Shown here one piece after another: positions 13,137 to 21,606 of a DNA stretch of 32,626 nucleotides. The position numbers and the translations under genes were made by a program. Origin of the DNA: Woeseiaceae bacterium (lineage in GTDB: Bacteria > Pseudomonadota > Gammaproteobacteria > Steroidobacterales > Woeseiaceae); the NCBI GenBank assembly GCA_030066655.1, contig JASJBE010000010.1, positions 1 to 32,626 on the forward strand, given 5' to 3'. How positions within the stretch are numbered: the first letter of the stretch is position 1; the number at the start of each line of letters is the position of its first letter. The notes under the pieces were generated by a model that saw only the letters and a list, made by a program, of their open reading frames with translations, was not told the DNA's origin and made no database searches.

Positions 13137-15995
13137 ATGATGGAGGCCGCGGTACAACTCGACGAGCTGGACCCCCTGCTGGCGCGCGGGGTCGAAAACT
13201 GGCGCGAGCGATTCGACGAGGCGCACGGGCTGGACAGCATCCCCGATGCGCTCTCGGCTTATGTGCTGCGCACGGTTGCCGCGAGCGAATTCGCCGCCGG
13301 CGTGGCTGTGAAGCAGTGGCCCTGCCTGTCGGGCGAGATTGCCGGGACGCGGACGCTAGCCGAACTCATCGACGACTTCGCCGGCCGGCTCACCGATTCC
13401 GGACAGGACGTTATGGCCGCGAAACGGGAGCTGCGCCAGTTCCGCCACCGGATGATGTTTCGCATCCTCGCCGACGAGCTCAACGGGCGGGCGTCAACCG
13501 TGGAGACGCTCGAGTCACTGTCGTTGCTTGCCGATCGATTGATCGACGTCGCGATGCGCCTCGGAAAGGCGTACACAGCGGAACGCTTCGGCGAATTGTT
13601 CGACAAGAACGATGTTCCGATACCGCTGATCACGCTGGGTATGGGCAAGCTCGGCGGCAGGGAGCTGAACTTCTCGTCGGATATCGACCTGATCTTCCTG
13701 TTCCCGCGCGACGGCGAGAGCAACGGTCGTCGCTCAGTGTCAGCGCAGGAATACTGCATGCGCTGGTCGCAGCAGATTGTGGGACTGCTCGATGACAACA
13801 CGACCGATGGCTTCGTGTTTCGTGTCGACACCCGACTGCGACCCTTCGGTGACAGCGGCCCGCCGGTCACCAGTTTCTCAGCGCTCGAAGCTTACCTGTT
13901 GCAACACGCAAGAACCTGGGAGCGATACGCCTACGTCAAGGCGAACATCGTCGGCACCGTGCCGACCGATGAGGACAGGCGAACCTTGTTCGAAGAACTG
14001 CTTCTACCGTTCGTCTATCGACGCTACCTGGATTACGGCCTGTTCGAATCGCTGCGCGAGATGCACCGGATGATCGACGCAGAGCGGCGGGGCCTGGCTG
14101 ACAACGTCAAGCTGGGACGTGGTGGCATACGGGAGATCGAGTTCATCGTCCAGTCGTTGCAGCTGTTGCGCGGTGGTTCGCGGCCTGAGCTGCAGACGCG
14201 AAGCCTGCGCTCCGCCTTAAACAGCCTCGCCGGCGAGCGCGACCTTTCCCTGGAGTCGTCGAAGCGCCTGGATGACGCTTACCTTTTTCTCCGCAAACTC
14301 GAGAACGTCGTGCAGGCGCGTAACGACCGTCAGACGCACGACCTCCCGACGACCGATGCGGACCGTGCTGCGGCAGCCTTTGCCATGGGCTATGACAGTT
14401 TCGAGCAGCTGTCTGTCGAGCTCGAGAAACACCGCGAGGCGGTTGCGGAGGAGTTCCAGTCAGTCGCGCACGTCGACGACGTGACGGAAGAGACCGACGA
14501 CGTCATCAACCTGTGGCACGCGATCGCAGACGAGCGGCATTGGCTGAACCTGATGGAGGAGAAGGGGCTGCCGGGGACTGAGCCTGTCGCACAGGAGCTC
14601 GCCAGCTTCGGCAAGACCTGCATACGACTGAAACCCGATGCCGAATCGCAAAAGCGCCTGGCCCTGTTTCTGCCGCGCCTCCTCGAGCTCGCGCGCGAAG
14701 CGCGGTCGCCGGCGGTGGCCATCAAGCGCGTACTGACGATACTGGAACAGATCCTGAAGCGCAGCGCGTACATCGCGCTCCTGAATGAGAGCCCGGCAAC
14801 TGCACAACGACTGATGTCGCTGTGCGAGCGCAGCACGTTTATCACCGAACAACTGGCGCGTTACCCGGTGCTGCTCGATGAGCTGCTGGATCCGGAAGTG
14901 TCCATCGAGGCTTACAGCAAGGCAGCGCTCGCCAAAGACCTTCAACTGCGGCTCGGCCCGGTCGACCCGTCAGATACCGAGCGCGTCACTGAAGAGTTAG
15001 CCCGATTCCAGCGCGTCAGCCTGTTCCGTATTGCCGTCGCCGATATCGGCGGCGGTCTGCCGTTGATGAAAGCCAGCGACAGCCTGACCTGGCTCGCGGA
15101 ACTGGTACTGGACGCCGCGTTGAAAGTTGCCTGGACCGACGTGGCGAGCCGTCACGGTGAGCCGACTTTCGTCGACGGCGGCGCGACCAAGAACGCCGGG
15201 TTCGGCATCATCGCTTACGGCAAGCTCGGTGGCCTCGAGCTGTCCTACGGCTCCGATCTCGATCTCGTGTTCCTGCACAACTCGCGCGGCGAAAAGCAGG
15301 TGACCGACGGCGAGCGCCAGATCGACAATGCCGTGTTCTTCGCTCGACTGGTCCGGCGCCTCGTTCACATCCTGACGACGCGGACGAGTTCGGGCGTGCT
15401 GTATGAAATCGATACGCGCCTCCGACCCAGCGGCCGTTCCGGGCTGCTGGTCACCAGTCTCGATGCCTTCGAGCGCTACCAGCGTGACGATGCATGGACC
15501 TGGGAGCACCAGGCACTCCTGAGGGCCAGGGCGGTGGCGGGCGATGTGAATGTCGGAGCGCGATTCGACGTCATCCGGGACCGAACGCTGCGGGAATTCG
15601 TGCGTCGCGACACGCTGAAGGCCGATGTTGTCTCGATGCGGCAGAAGATGCGGCAGCAGTTGGACAGCAGCGATAGCCGGACCTTTGACCTGAAGCAGGG
15701 CGAGGGCGGTATCGGCGATATCGAATTCATCGTGCAGTACCTGGTGCTGGAGCAGGCGGCGGAGCACCCGTCGTGCATCGAGTTCTCCGACAACATCCGC
15801 CAGCTCGATGCGCTCGCCGAAGCCCGCGTGCTCGACCGCGAGCAGGCCTTGTTGCTGCAGGATATCTACCGGCGATATCGGCGCGTATTGCATCACCGGA
15901 CGCTGGACGGTGCCGACAAACGGGTCTCCGGTTCAGACTTCGCCGAGGAACGCGCGGTCGTGGCAGACCTGTGGCGATCGGTTTTCGCGGACTGA
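13137..15995 (+). CDS. glnE: Bifunctional glutamine synthetase adenylyltransferase/adenylyl-removing enzyme
   Basis: This is a 952-residue enzyme that adds AMP to glutamine synthetase when nitrogen is plentiful and removes it when nitrogen is short, under control of PII (GlnB). The two nucleotidyltransferase halves are both visible. The N-terminal adenylyl-removing half has GMGKLGGRELNFSSDIDL (from G168, metal residues D182 and D184). The C-terminal adenylylating half has AYGKLGGLELSYGSDLDL (from A693, metal residues D707 and D709). RGGIREIEF and EGGIGDIEF repeat the pattern in each half. The length equals that of E. coli GlnE (946). Start: ATG at 13137, or ATG at 13140, with a promoter that would make the mRNA leaderless. 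The ilvE gene often found downstream in pseudomonads is absent here. Confidence 0.97.
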   Translation: MMEAAVQLDELDPLLARGVENWRERFDEAHGLDSIPDALSAYVLRTVAASEFAAGVAVKQWPCLSGEIAGTRTLAELIDDFAGRLTDSGQDVMAAKRELRQFRHRMMFRILADELNGRASTVETLESLSLLADRLIDVAMRLGKAYTAERFGELFDKNDVPIPLITLGMGKLGGRELNFSSDIDLIFLFPRDGESNGRRSVSAQEYCMRWSQQIVGLLDDNTTDGFVFRVDTRLRPFGDSGPPVTSFSALEAYLLQHARTWERYAYVKANIVGTVPTDEDRRTLFEELLLPFVYRRYLDYGLFESLREMHRMIDAERRGLADNVKLGRGGIREIEFIVQSLQLLRGGSRPELQTRSLRSALNSLAGERDLSLESSKRLDDAYLFLRKLENVVQARNDRQTHDLPTTDADRAAAAFAMGYDSFEQLSVELEKHREAVAEEFQSVAHVDDVTEETDDVINLWHAIADERHWLNLMEEKGLPGTEPVAQELASFGKTCIRLKPDAESQKRLALFLPRLLELAREARSPAVAIKRVLTILEQILKRSAYIALLNESPATAQRLMSLCERSTFITEQLARYPVLLDELLDPEVSIEAYSKAALAKDLQLRLGPVDPSDTERVTEELARFQRVSLFRIAVADIGGGLPLMKASDSLTWLAELVLDAALKVAWTDVASRHGEPTFVDGGATKNAGFGIIAYGKLGGLELSYGSDLDLVFLHNSRGEKQVTDGERQIDNAVFFARLVRRLVHILTTRTSSGVLYEIDTRLRPSGRSGLLVTSLDAFERYQRDDAWTWEHQALLRARAVAGDVNVGARFDVIRDRTLREFVRRDTLKADVVSMRQKMRQQLDSSDSRTFDLKQGEGGIGDIEFIVQYLVLEQAAEHPSCIEFSDNIRQLDALAEARVLDREQALLLQDIYRRYRRVLHHRTLDGADKRVSGSDFAEERAVVADLWRSVFAD

Positions 15996-16019
15996 CATGG
16001 ATGCCGCATCTGAACGGCG

Positions 16020-16025
16020 TATAAT
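16020..16025 (+). promoter_or_regulatory. Consensus -10 element for the zinc-finger/hldD/waaF operon
   Basis: A perfect TATAAT lies 24 bases after the glnE stop. No good -35 is present at 16-18 bases upstream (ATGGAT/TGGATG region). The expected start of transcription is near 16032, giving a leader of about 27 bases before the GTG at 16059. The following three genes are closely spaced and would form the transcript. Confidence 0.5.
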
Positions 16026-16058
16026 CCTGAGCCAGCAACCAGTAACCGAGAGCTCTTA

Positions 16059-16277
16059 GTGTCAGTGAAAATGGGAACGGCGGATCAGGACCTGATCCCA
16101 GCCAATGCACAGCATCGCTACCGCGTTCGTCACTCCGATCTTCCGCTGTCCTGCCCGATGCCGGGCATGTACCTGTGGAACTCGCACCCCAAGGTCTACC
16201 TGCCCATCGAGGAAACCGGAGAGGCAAAGTGTCCGTACTGCGGTGCACAGTATTATTTGAGCGACGAAGAGAGCTAG
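16059..16277 (+). CDS. CHCC-type zinc-finger domain protein (NDUFS6-like)
   Basis: This 72-residue protein carries the zf-CHCC signature: [20 protein letters not shown] followed by [10 protein letters not shown]. The metal ligands would be C32, H43, C58 and C61. The domain is the same as in the mitochondrial complex I subunit NDUFS6. In proteobacteria the protein is short and often encoded beside lipopolysaccharide core genes, as here before hldD. Its role is not established. The start is GTG at 16059 or ATG at 16071; GAGAGCT upstream slightly favours the GTG. The gap to hldD is 13 bases. Confidence 0.88.
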   Translation: MSVKMGTADQDLIPANAQHRYRVRHSDLPLSCPMPGMYLWNSHPKVYLPIEETGEAKCPYCGAQYYLSDEES

Positions 16278-16290
16278 GCTAAGGATATCT

Positions 16291-17229
16291 ATGTACATCG
16301 TGACCGGAGGGGCCGGATTTATCGGCAGCAACCTCGTCAACAGCATGCTCGACGCGGGCTATGACGACATCGTCGTCGTCGATGACCTGACGGATGGCCA
16401 CAAGTTCGTCAATATCGCCGATTTGGAGATCGCTGATTACCTCGACCGCGATGACTTCCTGAAGCGCATGGACTCTGACAGGAAGTTCGTCGACGGCATC
16501 GAGGCCATACTGCACCAGGGCGCCTGTTCCGAGACGACCGAGTGGGACGGCCGTTACATGATGGAGACGAACTACGAGTACTCGAAGCGTCTCCTGCACC
16601 ACTGCATGGACCGCGATACCCCGTTCATCTACGCCTCTTCAGCTGCGGTCTACGGCGCGTCGCCGGAGTTCACCGAGACAGCCGAGAATGAGGTGCCTTT
16701 GAATGTCTACGGTTACTCGAAGCTGCAGTTCGATCGCTATGTACGCCGTGTGCAGCCCGAGTCGCAGGTCGTCGGCCTGCGCTACTTCAATGTGTACGGG
16801 CCGCGGGAGCAGCACAAGGGCTCGATGGCGAGCGTGGCGTTTCACTTCAACAACCAGGTCATCGAAGACGGCGAAGCGCGCCTGTTCGAGGGCGACGACG
16901 AATACGATGACGGTGAGCAACTCAGGGACTTCGTCTATGTGGACGACGTTTGCGACGTCAATCTCTGGTTCCTGGAGAACGGCGACAAGAGCGGCATCTT
17001 CAACTGCGGCACCGGCGTCGCGCAGACCTTCAACGACGTCGCCAACGCCGTCATTGACTGGCACGACAGCGGCGAGATTCGCTACATCCCGTTTCCCGAG
17101 CACTTAAAGGGCGCGTACCAGAGTTTCACCGAGGCGGATCTGACAGCGCTTCGAGCGACCGGCTGCGATGTCGAGTTTCGCGAAGTCGCCGACGGCGTGG
17201 AAGCCTATCTCGACCAGATCGCCGACTGA
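16291..17229 (+). CDS. hldD: ADP-L-glycero-D-manno-heptose 6-epimerase
   Basis: This is a 312-residue short-chain dehydrogenase/reductase-type epimerase that makes ADP-L-glycero-beta-D-manno-heptose for the lipopolysaccharide inner core. The NAD(P)-binding loop GGAGFIGSN starts at residue 6. The catalytic pair Y140-X3-K144 lies in [14 protein letters not shown], at the same numbers as in E. coli Hld[16 protein letters not shown] and MASVAFHF are further HldD-specific stretches. The length (E. coli 310) is full. AAGGA upstream of the ATG is a good ribosome binding site. waaF follows four bases after the stop, so the sugar-nucleotide supply and the transferase are made together. Confidence 0.96.
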   Translation: MYIVTGGAGFIGSNLVNSMLDAGYDDIVVVDDLTDGHKFVNIADLEIADYLDRDDFLKRMDSDRKFVDGIEAILHQGACSETTEWDGRYMMETNYEYSKRLLHHCMDRDTPFIYASSAAVYGASPEFTETAENEVPLNVYGYSKLQFDRYVRRVQPESQVVGLRYFNVYGPREQHKGSMASVAFHFNNQVIEDGEARLFEGDDEYDDGEQLRDFVYVDDVCDVNLWFLENGDKSGIFNCGTGVAQTFNDVANAVIDWHDSGEIRYIPFPEHLKGAYQSFTEADLTALRATGCDVEFREVADGVEAYLDQIAD

Positions 17230-17233
17230 CGGC

Positions 17234-18262
17234 ATGGCTGTGACCAGGATACTTGTCGTCGGCCCTTCCTGGGTCGGCGACATGGTCATGGCACAGTCAC
17301 TGTTCAAAACACTTAAACGCGATCGTCCCGATGCCATCATCGATGTCGTGGCGCCCGGATGGTCGCTGCCGATCGTCGCGCGCATGCCGGAGATCCGGCG
17401 AGGGATTGCACTGGACGTCGGGCACGGCGAGTTTGGCTGGAAGACTCGCCGCGCGTTGGGTGAATCGCTCAAAGCGGAGCGCTACGACCGCGCCATCGTC
17501 CTGCCGCGTTCGCTGAAGTCTGCATTGGTGCCGTGGTTTGCGGACATCCCGGTGCGGACAGGCTTTCGCGGTGAGATGCGCTACGGGCTGATCACCGACA
17601 TGCGAGCCTTCGACAAGACGCTACTCGACCAGACCGTCAAGCGCTTCGTTGCGCTGGGACTCGAAGCCGGGGATTTTCCGGATCACTGTGAGCCGCCGGA
17701 ATTGAAGGTCGATCCGCAGAAGCGCGCCGATGCGATGCGACGACTGTCGCTGCAGGCCGAACGACCCGTCGTCGCGATGATGCCCGGTGCCGAATACGGT
17801 CCGGCCAAGTGCTGGCCCATCGAGTACTTCGCCCGCCTGGCGGCAGAGCTCGACGAAGCCGGCTACGAGGTCTGGGTCCTCGGTTCGGAAAAGGACCGGC
17901 CGTCGGGCGAGCGCATCGCCGAACACAGCGCGGCCAAGAACGTCTGCGGGCAGACCAGTCTCGAGGACGTGATCGACCTGCTATCGATGGCTGGCCAGGT
18001 CGTCAGCAACGACTCAGGGCTAATGCACGTCGCCGCTGCGGTGGGTTGTCACGTGCACGCAATCTACGGCTCGTCATCGCCGGGTTTTACGCCGCCGCTG
18101 ACGGCGCGGCGCGATATCCACTATCTCGGCCTGTCCTGCAGCCCCTGCTTCAAGCGGGAATGCCCGCTGGAACACCTGAATTGTCTGCGGCAGATTGAAG
18201 TCGCGCAACTATTTGCATCGATTGAGCGTAACGCGTCGCTATCGGCGCCGATCGTCGGCTAA
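17234..18262 (+). CDS. waaF: ADP-heptose:LPS heptosyltransferase II
   Basis: This 342-residue family GT9 enzyme adds the second heptose of the lipopolysaccharide core on the cytoplasmic face of the inner membrane. Family features are ILVVGPSWVGDMVMAQSL at the N-terminus, MMPGAEYGPAKCWP in the middle, and VSNDSGLMHVAAAVG with AIYGSSSPGFTPPL in the nucleotide-sugar domain. LGLSCSPCFKRECP and HLNCLRQI near the end are typical of WaaF rather than WaaC. The ATG at 17234 was chosen because the family begins with this ILVVGPSWVGD strand; a longer start at 17168 would overlap hldD. It is convergent with another GT9 gene across an unusual AT-rich gap. Confidence 0.95.
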   Translation: MAVTRILVVGPSWVGDMVMAQSLFKTLKRDRPDAIIDVVAPGWSLPIVARMPEIRRGIALDVGHGEFGWKTRRALGESLKAERYDRAIVLPRSLKSALVPWFADIPVRTGFRGEMRYGLITDMRAFDKTLLDQTVKRFVALGLEAGDFPDHCEPPELKVDPQKRADAMRRLSLQAERPVVAMMPGAEYGPAKCWPIEYFARLAAELDEAGYEVWVLGSEKDRPSGERIAEHSAAKNVCGQTSLEDVIDLLSMAGQVVSNDSGLMHVAAAVGCHVHAIYGSSSPGFTPPLTARRDIHYLGLSCSPCFKRECPLEHLNCLRQIEVAQLFASIERNASLSAPIVG

Positions 18263-18304
18263 TTGCCTGTTTCGCGACAATGCGGGTACGGGCTCTAATC
18301 TCGT

Positions 18305-18606
18305 TAAATGCATCGATCACGCCTTTAAATGTGGCGAAATTCGAGTATTAAGAACTGGTTTGGTTTCCAGTACTCGTCAGGGCTGTTACGCTCGAGTTTT
18401 TCGCCTGAAATTAACGACAATTTTCGCTAAAAGCCGTTAAATATCCGCCTAAATCGATTAAAAGTAGCGAAAAACCGTAAAGTATCTGATTCAGTCTGTG
18501 AATGTCATACTCGTGCTGTTATCGCGCAAAAACGCTGCTAACCGACCATGTATAGTGCGCTAAAATCGTAGAAAATCTATCTAAAATTCTCTAAAAGACG
18601 TTAAAA
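18305..18606. other. AT-rich gap with phased A-tracts, predicted curved DNA
   Basis: Short A-tracts, mostly TAAA or TAAAA on the plus strand, begin at 18305, 18326, 18336, 18428, 18438, 18450, 18459, 18470, 18478, 18561, 18572, 18582, 18592 and 18602. Inside clusters the spacing is 8-12 bases, close to one helical turn, and gaps between clusters are near whole turns. Phased A-tracts bend DNA. The region lies between the 3' ends of waaF and a GT9 gene, so it is not the promoter of either. A hairpin also occurs at 18342-18376 (CGAGT and ACTGG pairing with CCAGT and ACTCG). No credible gene is present. It could bind nucleoid proteins or mark acquired DNA. Confidence 0.6.
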
Positions 18607-18615
18607 GCCGATGAA

Positions 18616-19659
18616 TCAGGCTTCGGACAGCAGATCGTCGATTTTTTGCGCAACGTCATCGACCGATATCATCGCCATCGCGTCCGGATTGCGTACCCGC
18701 TGGCCCCACCGCACCTCGTCGACGTCAAAGCCGAGATACTGCCTGAGGGCGTCGGGATAACGGTTGGCGACCCACTGACGCGAAAGATACGGACCGGTGC
18801 GATCCGGGTTTGACGTGGCGTACAGGCCGACGACCGGAACGCCGGCTGCCGTCGCCATGTGCGCAGGCCCCGAGTCGGGACAGATGACTAGCTCAGCCGC
18901 CGCAAAGACCGCGATCAGCTGTTTCAATGAGGTCTTGCCGATCAGGTTTGTCGCCCTGCACGCCGCCGCGATCTCCGTCCCGTAGCGCTGTTCGACGTCG
19001 GTCGGACCGCCGGTCAGCACGACATGCAGCCCGCGCTGCTCGAGGAAGTGGGCGATGTGAACGAAGCGATCCGCCGGCCAGTTGCGGAAATTGCGCGCCC
19101 GATTGCTGGTGCACGGACTGATGACGGCCAACCTGCCGTGCTGCGACGCAAGGTCGTCGGCGATGGCCCTGTCCTCGTCACCGACCGGTATGTCCCAGCG
19201 CAGCGGCGTCTCCTGTGCACCTGTCGCAGTCGCGAATCCCATCATCGCTTCCATCGCATGCTCTCGCTCGCCGACCGGGATGCGCTTGTTCGTGAACAGC
19301 CACTGGAAGTCGCGGGCCCTGGATTTGTCGAAGCCCAGGCGCAGCGGCGAGTCGATGAGTGGGTAGAGAATGTTGGCCCGCATCGACGCGTGCATACAGA
19401 GCGCCACGTCGAAGCTGCGGCCCTTGAGCTGACGGCGAATGTCGCGGTAGGCGCTCAGTCCGGCTGACTTGTCGAAGATGATAAACTCGACGCCTTCAAT
19501 GCCCGCCATCAATGCCGCTTCTGTCCGACCAATGATCCACGTAATTTTCGACCCAGGCCAGTTGTCTTGCAGACGACGCACGACCGCAAGCGCATGGCAG
19601 GTATCACCGATGGCAGACAGTCGCACGACGCAGATCGTGTCGGGTTGGGACGCTAGCAT
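18616..19659 (-). CDS. Glycosyltransferase family 9 (heptosyltransferase-type)
   Basis: This is a 347-residue GT9 enzyme. The N-terminal strand ICVVRLSAIGDTCHALAVVR is the family start. The acceptor/nucleotide domain has AVISPCTSNRARNFRNWP, VVLTGGPTDVE and LVICPDSGPAHMATAAGVPVVGLYATSNPDRTGP, which binds the ADP-sugar. It probably transfers a heptose, or a related sugar, to the lipopolysaccharide core. WaaC (heptosyltransferase I) is possible, but the middle region does not allow a firm choice. It is divergent from the Kdo kinase gene with only 24 bases between the start codons, and GGTGA precedes the ATG. It is convergent with waaF. Confidence 0.87.
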   Translation of the reverse strand: MLASQPDTICVVRLSAIGDTCHALAVVRRLQDNWPGSKITWIIGRTEAALMAGIEGVEFIIFDKSAGLSAYRDIRRQLKGRSFDVALCMHASMRANILYPLIDSPLRLGFDKSRARDFQWLFTNKRIPVGEREHAMEAMMGFATATGAQETPLRWDIPVGDEDRAIADDLASQHGRLAVISPCTSNRARNFRNWPADRFVHIAHFLEQRGLHVVLTGGPTDVEQRYGTEIAAACRATNLIGKTSLKQLIAVFAAAELVICPDSGPAHMATAAGVPVVGLYATSNPDRTGPYLSRQWVANRYPDALRQYLGFDVDEVRWGQRVRNPDAMAMISVDDVAQKIDDLLSEA

Positions 19660-19683
19660 GTCGACTTCACCGGGGCTTTCGCG

Positions 19684-20418
19684 TTGACCGAAACCGTCAT
19701 CAGGACAGACTCCGGGGCCATCCTATACGACCAGGCCAATATCAACCAGATATCGGATGAACAGTTCACGGCGAGCGGCTGGCGTCATTCCGAGCCGGTT
19801 ACCGGCAAACTGCGCTCGGCGGGACGCGGCACGACACAGTTCGTCGGCAACGTCCCCCGGCAATTCGTGCTGCGCCATTTCGTTCGTGGCGGTCTGATCG
19901 GCAAAATCGCTCATGACCGGTACCTGTTTACCGGAGAGGACGACACGCGTTCCTTCGCCGAGTGGCGGCTACTGGACAAGCTAGCGTCCAACGGACTGCG
20001 CGTCCCCCGACCGGCTGCCGCTCGCTACCAGCGCAGCGGTCCTTTCTATCGGGCCGACATCATCACGGTCAGCATTCCGAACGTCGAGCCGCTGTCGATG
20101 CACATTGCTGACGTCGACCGCGATCATGATTTCTGGGCATCGGTCGGGGCGGCGATCGCCGAATTTCACAACCTCGGCGTGCTGCACGCCGACATGAATG
20201 CCTACAACCTGCAGATCGATACGGACGGCGATCTCTGGATGCTGGATTTCGACAAGGGCAGGCTGGCCGCCCCGGGCGCGTGGAAACAGCAGACGCTTGC
20301 GCGGCTGCATCGATCGCTGGACAAGATCAAGCTGATGGATCCGTCTGTCTACTTCGACGAAAGCGACTGGAACGCCCTGCTGGAAGGCTACTTCAGCGAA
20401 TCCAGGTCTGAGCAGTAG
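19684..20418 (+). CDS. kdkA: 3-deoxy-D-manno-octulosonic acid (Kdo) kinase
   Basis: This 244-residue protein is a small kinase-fold enzyme that phosphorylates the inner Kdo of lipid A-Kdo, as in Haemophilus and Vibrio. QFVLRHFVRGGLIGKIAHDRYLFTG is the nucleotide and substrate region. The catalytic loop is VLHADMNAYNLQID (H168, D170, N175) and the metal loop is LDFDKGR. The start is TTG at 19684; no in-frame ATG or GTG lies upstream, and GGGG seven bases before it may bind the ribosome. The last codons (GYFSESRSEQ and the stop) lie inside the first copy of a 48/49-bp tandem repeat shared with the end of the convergent lpxL gene. Confidence 0.92.
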   Translation: MTETVIRTDSGAILYDQANINQISDEQFTASGWRHSEPVTGKLRSAGRGTTQFVGNVPRQFVLRHFVRGGLIGKIAHDRYLFTGEDDTRSFAEWRLLDKLASNGLRVPRPAAARYQRSGPFYRADIITVSIPNVEPLSMHIADVDRDHDFWASVGAAIAEFHNLGVLHADMNAYNLQIDTDGDLWMLDFDKGRLAAPGAWKQQTLARLHRSLDKIKLMDPSVYFDESDWNALLEGYFSESRSEQ

Positions 20419-20573
20419 TCAGGGGCATTCCACCTGCTATTAAAGCGGATCCAGGTCTGCGTAATAGTCAGGGTAAGAGTACTGCTACTTAAACGAATCC
20501 AGGTCTGAATAATAGTCAGGATAAGAGTACTGCTACTTAAGCGAATCCAGGTCTGAGTAATAGTCAGGATAAG
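20387..20573. repeat. Four tandem 48/49-bp repeats spanning the kdkA and lpxL 3' ends
   Basis: Copies begin at 20387, 20436, 20484 and 20532 (spacing 49, 48, 48); the last is partial and ends about 20573. The shared core is CCAGGTCTG (20402, 20451, 20499, 20547), followed by AATAGTCAGGATAAG in the last two copies. Copies 3 and 4 differ at only two positions over 42 bases, copy 2 at about seven, and copy 1 is the most diverged. Copy 1 overlaps the end of kdkA and copy 4 is the end of lpxL. On the minus strand each copy encodes PDYYSDLDSLK-stop or a near variant. Slippage duplication of the lpxL 3' end is the simplest origin. Confidence 0.9.
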
Positions 20574-21471
20574 ACGGCGGAAGATTCTTGAACTTCTTGT
20601 GCACCCAGAAGTACTGCTCCGGCGACTTGCGCACCTGCTGCTCCAGTAAGGCGACATAAGCCCGGGTGTCTTTCACCGGGTCCCCGCTCGGGAAGTCCTG
20701 CATCGGCGGAAAAATCTCGAAGACGTAGCTGCCGTCCGGTTTGCGCAGCGGAAAGAACGGCAGCACGGTCGCCTTGCCCAGTCGTGCCAGCGTTGACGTC
20801 GCCGTCGTGTGCATCGAAGGAACGCCGAAGAACTCGATAACCTCGGCGCCCTTGCGATCGTAACTCTGGTCCGGTGCATACCAGACCGGCCTGCCTTGTT
20901 TCAGGCTTCGCACCATTGCCTTGATGTCTCTCTTCTCTATCGTGTTCGCCGCCGCTTTCTCGCGACCGGTGCGCAGTATCTCGGTGATGAACGGGCTGCG
21001 GTTACGTCGATAGACGGCGTCAAACTCCCCGCACTCGATCGCCAGCAGGCGGCCGCTGATTTCGAGCGTCGTGAAGTGAGCGGACAACAGGATCACCCCC
21101 TGGCCAGCCTCTGTTGCGCGCAGCAGGTGTTCCTTGCCCTCGAGTCGGGCGATCTTTGAGTGATGAGCATCGCTTGCGAAGCGCGCGAGCCCCATTTCGA
21201 TCAGCGACATGCCCAGCGCCTCGAAATGTTCGCGGGCCAGCTTGTCTCTCTCGCTGTCGGAGAGCTCAGGAAAACACAGCCCGATGTTCTTCCTTACGAC
21301 CGCGCGTCTGCTGCCGGCGGCCCAATGCGCGAGCCGCCCGATGCCGCGACCGATGCTGAGCGCGACCCGGTGAGGCAACAGGCAGATCAGTCGCAACGCC
21401 CCGAGGCCAAGCCAGACGGGCCAGGTCGAAGGCGCGATGAAGCTACGCAGAGGTCGGCGTGGTTCAGCCAT
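20533..21471 (-). CDS. LpxL/HtrB-family lipid A late acyltransferase
   Basis: This 312-residue inner-membrane enzyme adds a secondary acyl chain to lipid A. A hydrophobic N-terminal segment (about 17-36) anchors it. The catalytic HX4E motif is H132-FTTL-E137 in LLSAHFTTLEISG. VYRRNRSPFI, WYAPDQSYDRKGAEVIEFFGVP and YFWVHKKFKNLP are conserved family stretches. LpxL versus LpxM/LpxP specificity cannot be decided from sequence alone. The C-terminal tail SYPDYYSDLDSLK is unusual and is one copy of a tandem repeat whose other copies follow the stop codon. TTTACA and CATAAG upstream on the minus strand (21508-21482, spacing 15) are a possible promoter. It is convergent with kdkA and divergent from mltD. 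Confidence 0.92.
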   Translation of the reverse strand: MAEPRRPLRSFIAPSTWPVWLGLGALRLICLLPHRVALSIGRGIGRLAHWAAGSRRAVVRKNIGLCFPELSDSERDKLAREHFEALGMSLIEMGLARFASDAHHSKIARLEGKEHLLRATEAGQGVILLSAHFTTLEISGRLLAIECGEFDAVYRRNRSPFITEILRTGREKAAANTIEKRDIKAMVRSLKQGRPVWYAPDQSYDRKGAEVIEFFGVPSMHTTATSTLARLGKATVLPFFPLRKPDGSYVFEIFPPMQDFPSGDPVKDTRAYVALLEQQVRKSPEQYFWVHKKFKNLPPSYPDYYSDLDSLK

Positions 21472-21606
21472 GCGCCGGAAGCTTATGAACCTCTCGGCCC
21501 GGTGTAAAGCGCGACGGGAACAAGCACGGCCGGTCGCAGTCGAAGCTCGTTGCTGTTGCCGGCAAAGCTTTATAGCATGCCGTCATTCTTCTGACTTCGA
21601 CCTGCG

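Noticed and set aside
13094-13795. 233-codon plus-strand frame overlapping the start of glnE
   Set aside because: It is out of frame with glnE, very arginine-rich and without any domain, as expected for a shifted frame of GC-rich DNA.
18342-18376. Terminator for waaF
   Set aside because: A hairpin can be drawn, but it has a seven-base bulge and no T-run after it. It is mentioned only in the curved-DNA entry.
20387-20573. CRISPR array
   Set aside because: The units are contiguous tandem copies without unique spacers and overlap two gene ends, with no cas gene nearby.
20388-20657. 89-codon minus-strand frame through the tandem repeats
   Set aside because: It is open only because the 48-bp unit lacks stops in that frame. 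It starts inside lpxL in another frame. It is kept only as a remark in the repeat finding.
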